Shown piece after piece: positions 37,201 through 47,685 of a stretch of 64,000 bases of DNA. The notes under the pieces were generated by a model. That model was given only the letters and a program-made list of their open reading frames with translations, ran no database searches and was not told where the DNA came from. Origin of the DNA: Cranoglanis bouderius (taxonomy: Eukaryota > Chordata > Actinopteri > Siluriformes > Cranoglanididae); contig CM042566.1 of assembly GCA_023630585.1 (NCBI GenBank), positions 5,328,754 through 5,392,753 on the forward strand, in the 5' to 3' direction. The position numbers and the translations under genes were made by a program. Positions within the stretch are counted from its first letter, which is position 1. Every line of letters begins with the position of its first letter.

Positions 37201-40200
37201 AGAGTTTTTGCCTGATAGCCTTGCCTTTTCCCTGATAGCTGTTATCGTATTGACATAACTGAGAATAAAGCATAAGACTCGGAATTAGGGTATTTTTTGC
37301 AACTGAGTTTGAAGATTAATAGAAATGTGTTGTCAGATTTCTTCACTATCATAACCTCTATCAATGAGTTCTGACTTTCATTCCTCATACGCATAACTAT
37401 ATATATATTTCCTATCAGGTTCACTGCAGTTACTGAATAATTCATGTGTAAGATAAATAACTGAATAATGAGCTGGGACTTGAAGGGGTTGAAGAAAGGA
37501 AGCTTTTTTAAAATTTATTTATTTACATTTTAGGAGAAAGAAAAAAATGAGTGTTTTATTCCTCTTATACCATGACAATTTACCAACGATTACAAATTTT
37601 ATTTATCACATAGCGACACATCTTGGCGCAATGACAGTTGTCACATCCAAACACCATCTATAAATGCAAAGCCGCTACTGGGAATAGTATTTTTTATTTT
37701 TTTTTGCTTTTGATTTCAGTGATTTTTAGGCATTAAATACTGTCTGTGAAAACAAGGTCAGTTTTTCCTTCCAACAGAATGAGCTGTAATAAAAAGTCAC
37801 TGGGTCATCTGGAGGTAGTCACTGCTCAGTATGATGCACCACATTGCCTGAATCACATTTGGCATCAGATCAGTGGATGGTACATCTTTGAATATGCAAT
37901 ATGGTCTTTTAATTGGATGTTGCATTCAATGAGGAATTTTCAACACAGTCTCCAACAATTGTAAGAGCTTGTCTAAGGATAACCAGTCGTCCCTTTCCAT
38001 TTTAGTCACATGAAATCAATTTAAAACGATCTCATACTTTTGTAAGCAATTATGCCAGAAAATCGGTTATGCTATTAGAAAATATATGTTATCAGTCCCT
38101 CCAGGATTTTGATCACAGAAATTAACGCAAAATCTAGCAAACAAAACTCAAAATGACCGCAGATTTGGGTCAAGACGCGTCATGTGACTTCATCACAACA
38201 CGCATGCAGACAAAGCCCTCTTCGATTCATGTGCGTCGAACATGACCACAGCTAAAAGGTTTCAATTACCAATAAACATCCAACAAAGAAGGCCGTGCAA
38301 AACAATTTCGTGCAATTGCAATTTCACCAAGTCAAGTAGTTTTCTGAAAAAAAAAAAAAAAAAAAAAAGCACAAAAAACAATATCGCAAATTTTGAAATC
38401 CTCTGTGAAATCCTGTAAGGACAAACTTATTCACTCGTGCATAATTCTAAAAACATTTTACAATTTCAACATATTTTTAAACTAAGTAAGAAAATAAGTT
38501 TGTTACGGTGTGAAGGTTTCATGATCAGTCACGGTGTACAATCTGACTTTTGACTTTTTCAAAATACCAATTAAAATATATTTCTGTCTATTACCACCTA
38601 CTCATTCATTATTATTTTTTTTTTACCCCATCACTGTGGTCATGCCATGTGCACTTTAGAAAATCCTGGTCAGCCTGTCTACTATCTGGAACATTTGTAC
38701 GTATTGTTAGGTCGCGCTGCGACCCCGACTCCAATTCCCAGAATGCACAGCGGCCTACAAACATGGCCGCCACGGACTACACTTCCCACGACACTCCCAC
38801 ACTCCTATGTTCACAGTAACCTTCATTTTCAGCACACACCTGTTTCCGATTTCACAGCACACTCACAGGCACTTTATTTAAGGACTTTGTTTTCTGTCAC
38901 GCGATGCGAAGTATTTGTCTAGTCACGTAGTTTCTGCAATTACCAAGCCTTGTTTCTATGGACTGTCTATTCTGGTGTTTTTGATCTTTGCCACGCTTTC
39001 ACGATATTGGATTATTGCCTTGCCCCATTGGATACTGTTTGCCGTGCGCACGAACTTTGACTGTTTTTGATTCTGCCTTTGTCTAACGTTTTCACTTTTT
39101 CCGATACTTCTGGGTATAAATAATAAAGTGACTTTTTGCCCCGCACTTGCATCCAGCTCACATTCTGTGGTCTAACACGTATGTGCGTTACGATTTAAGG
39201 TAGCCCGTTTGCGAGTGGGTGTAGAAAATTGCTGTGCGTTCCTTCAACTTCTATAATCAAACACCAAACAAACTCGGTCTGATCATCAGGAAAAAGACAA
39301 AGATGAGTCAGGAGGGGACGATGGTGAACTGCATGGCGTTTATTAACTGCTTCCAACAAACAAGAAAAAAAAACGGGTTAACTGAGGAAATGAGGATATG
39401 GAGATGAAAGACACCAGTCTCTACATTTGTGTACTGCATACACATGCCCATAATGCAGTGCAACTAAACCTTAACCTTTTACCATCTAACATCAAGAACT
39501 GTTGTAAACGTTACATTGTTACCTCTACTGTGACTCCTTGCATATTTAACATTATCATACACAACGGCTATCAAACGCACAGAAAAAAAAAAAAAACATG
39601 ACATCTTGGAACAGAACTAAACCAAACAGCTGGCTAAGTTTGGCAAGTGTTGCACAATGTTGCACTAGTTACATTTTGTTTTTGTTCTAGCTCATCACGA
39701 CGCTTTTCTTCCCAGCCACTCTCTCGTTCAGCTTAAAACAACAGTGTGATAATTACTGAGGATGTAGGAGATTTTATGGAAAGGTCATTTTCAAAAATAT
39801 CTTCCTCATAAAGAAGAACAATTAGGCTATTTGATCAGTTTGTTTCCATTAGTTTTTGAATTATCATTGTACCCAGCAGATGAACTGATTAGATTTTGGA
39901 ACTGATACAAACAGGGTCAAGCTCACAGCAAGGTCAAATGCCTGAAATAGTTTTGCTTCAATAGCTTCCTTCCTGTTTGTCACACCTTCAGGAAGTTAGG
40001 AAGTTCAGAGCCCATTTTCTGGCTATCCGAGATTTCAGTCCATCGGTGGGAAACTCTTGTTATTGCCATATCTCAAAAATATGTGGTTAAATGTAGGATT
40101 CCTATGGAATTCGTATAGACCTGGCCACCACCAGATGAGCTGATTACATTTCGGCATTTATGCAAACATGGTCAAGGTGTATTTTAAGGGTATTTGAGGC

Positions 40201-43200
40201 ATACAAATGAGTAACAAGAAGGACTAGACTAGTTGGTGGTGGAGGCATCTCCATTGACACCATTGGCGTCAAGTTCTACATGTTTGCTTTCATTTTCACT
40301 TGCGTGTTTTTAAATGGTTGATTAACACTGTGATACGGTGAAACCGTTGTATTTTTACACTAGGTTATCATACTGTAAAGATTTCAAACCATAACACCCA
40401 TAAAGTTCTGTTCTATTCTACAAATGCCACAATAATGAACAGTTGTATCTCAGGTAGCACAGCAATCCCTGCAATCTCAGCAAGGTGTATCTGTGCACAT
40501 TACACAGGCATCATGCATTGTGATATTTTTTATACATAATCACATTTTAAACTTTAGTCGCACTGGGGAAACTCATAATTCATAATTCCATCCATCCATT
40601 TTCCATACTGCTTATCCTACACAGGATCGCAGGGAGCGTGGAGCCTATCCCAGGGAACCCGGGGCACAAGGTGGGGGACACCCTGGACGGGGTGCCAACC
40701 CATCGCAGGGCACAATCGCACACACACACACACTACGGACAATTTGGAAATGCCAATCAGCCTACAACGCATGTCTTTGGACTAGGGGAGGAAACCGGAG
40801 TACCCGGAGGAAAGACCCGAAGCATTGGGAGAACATTCAAACTAAGCGCACACAGGCCAGAGGCGGGATTCGAACCCCCAATGCAGGACGTGCAGGAGAG
40901 GCAAACGTGTTAAACACTAAGCCACCCTGCTCCCCTATTATTGTCCTGTAGCTCTGTCTTGTAGCCAGATCTACCATCAGAACTGCTGTAGGAAAATGAA
41001 TCAACACCTTGTGACCACTCAGAATAGAGAATTCAACAACGTCAATCATAAATTATAATTCACGCATAATTAAATTTTTCATCTTCAATAACAAAGTAAG
41101 AACTGTCAGTTATTAAAGTTTGCAAATCCAGATTATTTTTCAGAGATATCCAGTGACAAGGAACTTTTATATCTCTCAAAGCACCTCAGAGTGAGAGTGT
41201 TATCATAGAACTTTATACTGCCTTTTTTTTTTACCATTCAGGTCTCGAGTGGTTCCTCTTTGGGCGTAACTACACCATATGGCCGAAAGTAAGCAACACG
41301 TCCATATTTGCTTTTTTTGAACATCCCATTCCAGATAACCTCCACTCTTCTGGGAAGGCTTTCCATTAGATTTTGGAGCGTGGCTGTGGGGATTTGTGCT
41401 CATTCAGCTACAAGAGGATTAGTGAGGTCAGGTACTGATGTTGGGTGAGGAGGTCTGGGGTGCAGTCGGTGTTCCAGTTCATCCCAAAGGTGACGGGGGT
41501 TGAGGTCAGGGCTTTGTGCAGGACACTCGAGTTCTTCCGCTCCAACCTTGACAAACCATGTCTTCATGGAGCTCGCTTTTTTCGTCATGCTGGAACAGGT
41601 TTGGACCTCTTAGTTCCAGTGAAGGGAAATTGTACTGTTACAACATACAGAGACATTCTATACAATTGTGTGCTTCCATCATTTGGCGGAGACTCACATA
41701 TGAGTGTGATTGTCAGGTGTCCACAAACCTTTGGCCATATAGTGTATCTCTGACTAGCATCTCAGTCTGCGCAGACAGCTGTACGATGAAATGCTCACTC
41801 AGCTCAATTCCTTGCCTGGAGTTTATTAATAAGAGTCATAATTATATTCCTACTATGGAGACAGCTGTGTGTCTCAGCCGGATGAACAGACTACTCCGAT
41901 AACACCATTTTCACTGAAAATAAATTTTAAAAAAAATAAAGATTTACCGGGACAGGCCCCAGCTGGCCTGGGCTTACATTTGTCACTACAGTGATGAGGC
42001 TGTATACAGATGGATGTAGTCTAAAGAAAAATAACCGCAAAGGGAATAACCTTGCCCTGCCATTAGTAAAAATAGCATCTGAGGCCTTAAAAAAAAAAGC
42101 CTCAAACAAAATTACACACAACACTGAAGATGCACAAGTCATTCATGTGTAATTTTCAGCAGCAACACATGGCCAGTTAAATGGTGGCCTTAGAGAGATA
42201 GAGAGATGAGTGTTGGCTTTTTTGACACAAAGAAGCCAGTTATTGCTCACCAAATTGTTCACCTGTTAAGTTGAGAACATTCAGACGATGTTCCGGTGGT
42301 AACTGACTACTAATGTACAGTCCACCACGAGTCAGATCAGAGACGCCATGGGCTCCGGTCCCGTATCCCAGAAGGAAATAGCAGTTGTCCTGAGAACAGC
42401 AGATCGTTGCACAAAACCTCGTGCTGCCTGTCAGAGAGCAGGATTACTGAAACCAAAATCATTTTCTTGCAACACAGGCTCCACTACTCCCACTGGACTC
42501 CTCAGCAGTCCAACGTTTCTTTTTTTTATTATTTATTTATTTATTTTTATTGTGCTCTTATGTAGGCAGATCAAGATAGTTTTTCTGACTGCAGGGAATA
42601 GTGTTGCATGTCTGTGATTTCAGTCTCATAGTTTGATATTTGGATATAAAGGTACAAATGGCAAACATCAGAATCTAGGAATACAACAACAATAATAATA
42701 ATACTGCCTCTGAAGGGGTGAACAATAGACTCGTGAGATCGTCTGCAATATGCCATCGTCCTATCATGTCCCCAAACTATCACTGACTGACGAAAGCCTG
42801 TGGATTTATCGTGGTTAGGAATGCTTGGAAATCTGAAGTCGGGACCAGCTAATAACCTAACGAGTGATTAGCTGTAACTAAGCTCATTATAAAACTGAAA
42901 TATTAGTAAAAATTATATAAACTGCACATGCATGTGCCCTGTCATGAACAGCAGCAGAGATACTGATGCTTATCAGTCCTTCCAGGATTTTGCGATCGCA
43001 GAAATGAACGCAAAATCAAGTAAAACTCTGCAATGTTCGGAGGAGCGTGCAATTTTTCAAAAATGCTGCGGATTTTCCGCAGATTTGGGCCAAGACGCGT
43101 CATGTGACGTCATCGCGACGCGCGTTCAGCCAAAGCACGCTTCGATTCACGTGAGTCGCACATGAGTACAGCTAAATGTTCACATTTACCAACAAACATC

Positions 43201-46200
43201 ACTGCGCAAGACCGTGCAATTGCAATTTCGCCAATTCAAGTACCCAAAACTCCGCAAGTTGCAAAGCAAGTTCTGGAAAAAAGCAGCAGCAAAATCAAGC
43301 AATTTTGGCCGCAACAGTCAGAAAAAAACACTCGGCGAAATCCTGTACGGACTGCTTATTGAATTCTTGTATAAGAAAGAAGCAACAACTTTACAAATTT
43401 AATAAGCGTCCATGTTTGGCACGCGAAGACATTCACGGCTTTATCTGTTCGGCGGCATGGACAAAGGAAGCCAAGATGAATCAGTGAATGTTTTTTTGGT
43501 TGTTAAGGCTATTAAGTTACAAAACAAGAGATAAGCAAACATATTTCGAGATTTGTTTTTGTCGATCTTAAAGCAGCAAGGCTCCACGTTTTCCGTACAA
43601 CTTGATAGCCATCGCGATAGCTGGAATATGCGGTTCTCCGTACTATTGTAAAACGTCCCAAGCCTAGTGGACAAATCAAAAAATGCATTAGCTAGCCCAC
43701 TGGGCAAGTGTACACTCCAGTGTGCTGCCCATGCTGTCTCATGTTTTAGTTACCTGGATATCTAATTGACTAGGCTAAAAAGTGGTAGCTAAGGTAAAGC
43801 AATAAGTTATTGTGAGCTAGACAGGTAAGGGAGATGAACAAGTTTATTAATTCCCAGCAATACGACGACTGTGTAGTCTTTATCTTGTCCTCATAAGTTT
43901 TTTTTCATTTTTCATACAGCACATTGCGTTTAGACAAAAATTCACATTTCGGCTATGAGTTAAAAAAAAAAAAAAAAAAAGACCTTGGAAATAAAGCTTA
44001 TTTTCTCCTGAAATGTTTAACCATGAGGAGACATGTGCTATTGTGCTAGCAGGAGAGTAATGTGACAGCTTTGCGCTGGACTTTTGTTCGGTTTCATCAA
44101 TGTTTTTACAAACCTGCTAACATGTTCCTGAAATATCAAAACCTAGTCTGTAAGGTGTTCACGCCAATTAACCCGTCTAGTAAAAATGGTTCAACCATCA
44201 TCCCCATCTGTTTAGCTGACACTTTAAAACTGATTTGTCCATCCCTGCTATGCTACTCCATACACGTGATTGTAACGGACATCATATCAGGCCACAGAGA
44301 CAACCGTCTGTAACACGATCGCAAGACATGTGCCACTGATCCGTTATAGACTTCAGTTAAGTTCTCAGTTTATTCTGTACATTTGATCAGATAAACCATT
44401 TACATATGTCACGTTATAGGTATACAGTTACTGACTGTAGCCTGTATTACGTACAATTTGTCACTGCTCGTATTTTCTTCACCAATCAATAGTAAGTGAG
44501 CACAATGTGACCACAACTAACCAGGTATTATTTGGGTGTCAAGCATTCTCAGCACAGCAGTGATGATGGCAGTTTTAAACACCTCAATGTCACTGCTGGG
44601 TTGAGAAACAGTCTGCCAACCAAAAATATCCAGATGACAGCAGCGCTGTGGTCAGAAACCGACACTGATGAGCTACAGAATGAGTAACACAATGTGCATG
44701 GAAAAAGATATGCTACAATCTCTAACTGCACACCTACTAGGTGGACCAACAAGGAACGTGGGTGTGTCTAATAACCCTGTTCAGCATTATACCAGAACCA
44801 CACACACACACACACTACTAAAGTATTATGTATTAATATTAGCAGACTCGTTGACTAGTCAACTGTTTGACTAATACATTCACTACTCCCATGGTGGCAC
44901 AGCTTCAGGGTCCCTGGTTCGATCAAGACTGCTTTTCAGTTGCACTCCTGAAAGTTATTTTCGTTGGCGTTTTAGGCTGAATAAAATATTTGTGCGAAAG
45001 AGCGTATTCAATGCCACGGGTTGCACATCACTATCCAATTCCACTCAGCTAGTTCAGAACGGTGCATGCCACCTGACAGCGGTCGATCCAGACTCGTTTT
45101 CAGGTGCTACCGAGAATGGAGTTGAACATGGCGGTTCAACTCACGAGTCATTATCAGCCTGGACAGACTCAGATGCTGAAAACACATCATCCTCCATCCA
45201 TGGAAGGCCAGTTATTGAGTTATAAAGAGGGCTCTGTGGATGGACATGAGCTCCATCGCTGCACGCTCTCATTTCCAATGTGATTTGATGTTTGCTGCTG
45301 AATGAACAGATGAACACACTCACAGGAACTTCTTCTACTTTTCCCCATATGTGAGCTCACAGACACCTACGACTGGTTAGTGTCGTTCTGATATTTGTCC
45401 CTGTAGATGTACTAGTTGTCCTAGTATTACTAGAATGCTTCAGTATTCCTTTACTTATAATCTCAGATATGCTATAAGAATTTCACAAGATGATTTACAC
45501 TGGTCTTGATTCATACCACCTTCCACTTCAGTGAACCATGACAGCAACAGAATGAGATTAAAATCTGCATGAGCTCGAGGAAACACGGTCTCAACCACTT
45601 CTAAACACACAGTCTATACACGCAACCTTTTTTAGTAAGATCTACCGGTTCTTAGCAGACGCCAAAACACTTGTATCAAAAGTATATCGTTCGTCTTTCG
45701 TGTGACATCCTTCATGTGAAATGAATTACGACTGAGGTCAGAGGAGAATGGCCAGACTGGTTTGAGTTCACAGGAAAGCTACAATAACTCAAGTAAACAC
45801 TCTTTACAACCACGGCGAGCAGAAAAGCATCTCAGAACATACAACACACTGAACCTTGAAGTTCAACTGCAGAAGACAACAACATGGGGTTCCATTCTGT
45901 CAGCCAAGAACAGGAATCTGAGGACACAGTGGGCACGGGTTCACCGAAAGTGGACAGTTGAACATTTGAAAAAGAACAAGTGACATTTTTTTTTTTTTTT
46001 CCAAACTACAACTGTCTAGTTTCAGTAAATCTGGTCTCCTGACTTGTATCTGCATGGTTTTATGCACTGTGCTGCTGCCACGTGATTGGCTGATTGGATA
46101 ATCGCATTAATGAGCAGATGTTCAGGTATGTGTATATTGAGAGAAGCTATGTTTATTTAGGATATTTTCAAATCTGGTGCCTTCGATGTCCATATAATGG

Positions 46201-46988
46201 GTGAGTCTATCACCTCAAATTGATGTCCACCATCACTGATCAGACACAGAGACCTGTAATCACCTGAGGTGCAAAAACAAATAGCGGCATCCCTGAAGTT
46301 CATGAATATCTTTAGTACTGATGCAAATCTCAGGCAGTCAAAATGGGTGAGAGCTTATTCAAACCTTGCAATAAATTTTAAATAAAATGGTACATTTGGC
46401 ATTGAATTATATGGTTTTTTTTTTCTTTCAAGGTTGTTGCCTTGGGTAAAAATGTCAAATCCTGTTATATTTAGCCATGTACCAGTAAGGCTTATAAATT
46501 TGGAGAAAATAAAAATAGGGAAAATTGATGGACAAAGCCCAAGGTGACACTAAGTATCCTGAGTTTTGACGGGAGTTATCCTTTATTTCTGACACACAGC
46601 CGTCGCATTTTGAGATTCATTGTTCACCGAGGATCACGCAGAAAGGCATTTCAACACAGTCTATTAACATTTAATGGGCACGCTTTCACAGAAGAAATTT
46701 GTGGAGCCACAGTCCTGCGCTCCCGTGTCTCTGTTCTAAGAATAGAAACATGCGGCGAGATGGACCAAAGCTATTTACAGTCCTGCAGATATCTGTTGCT
46801 GAATCTGGCCCTCCGAGAGCCGTCCGTCCACGTCGCGTGGAATGGCTCTTGCACGACTTCCCCCACACACGCTGATTAAACCATTTTCTACAACCAGCTT
46901 AATTCTGCAGCAAAGCTGTTTTATTAATAGGCCTCTCAGACGATAATCGTTTGTGGGGAAGGAATGAGACAGCCAACATCACAGCTGC

Positions 46989-47030
<42 letters not shown>

Positions 47031-47283
47031 TGACAATCTGAAACGTGGATGGAAATTAAAACTGTATGTCATGTACGATTCACAAGGATGAGTAATAGGA
47101 TCACTCGACCCACACTGTATATCTCAGATCATGTGTAACAGACCAGATTGGGTCAGCATTACGACTACAACGCTCCAGACGCTAAGTGCCAGTTTCTGAC
47201 ACAGTAGTAAGTCATCATGGAGAGAAATGGGGTTGCAGTTTAAAATATGGGGGCAGTCTGAATAGTAAATATTAAAAAAAAAG

Positions 47284-47326
<43 letters not shown>

Positions 47327-47603
47327 ATTTATAGAGCACGTTGCATACATGTGGTAGGTCATAAAAAAATGAAAAGATAAATAGCTACAAAATTAAGGCA
47401 TAAGGACACGAATATATAATGAAATGAAACCTATAAAATAGAATGAAAACAAATACATTTTGGAAGAATTTTAAGAATAATTAAATACAAATAAAACGAA
47501 ATTCTGTGTAATTTCAATTCATTACCAAATTAAAACGATCAAACCAAGCTCATTGCTTGACGACTGACTAATCAAATCATGCTTTCACGCACATCCACCT
47601 TAT

Positions 47604-47685
<82 letters not shown>

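Noticed and set aside
43176..43487. 103-codon lysine- and cysteine-rich frame
   Set aside because: It mostly translates the CpG-rich repeat; the sister at 38091 does not keep the frame.
44992..45225. 77-codon acidic frame in nptn intron 1
   Set aside because: No splice sites or family match, and its length is compatible with chance.
47605..47680. CRISPR-like or regulatory tandem array
   Set aside because: It is a plain (TA)n microsatellite with no spacers.
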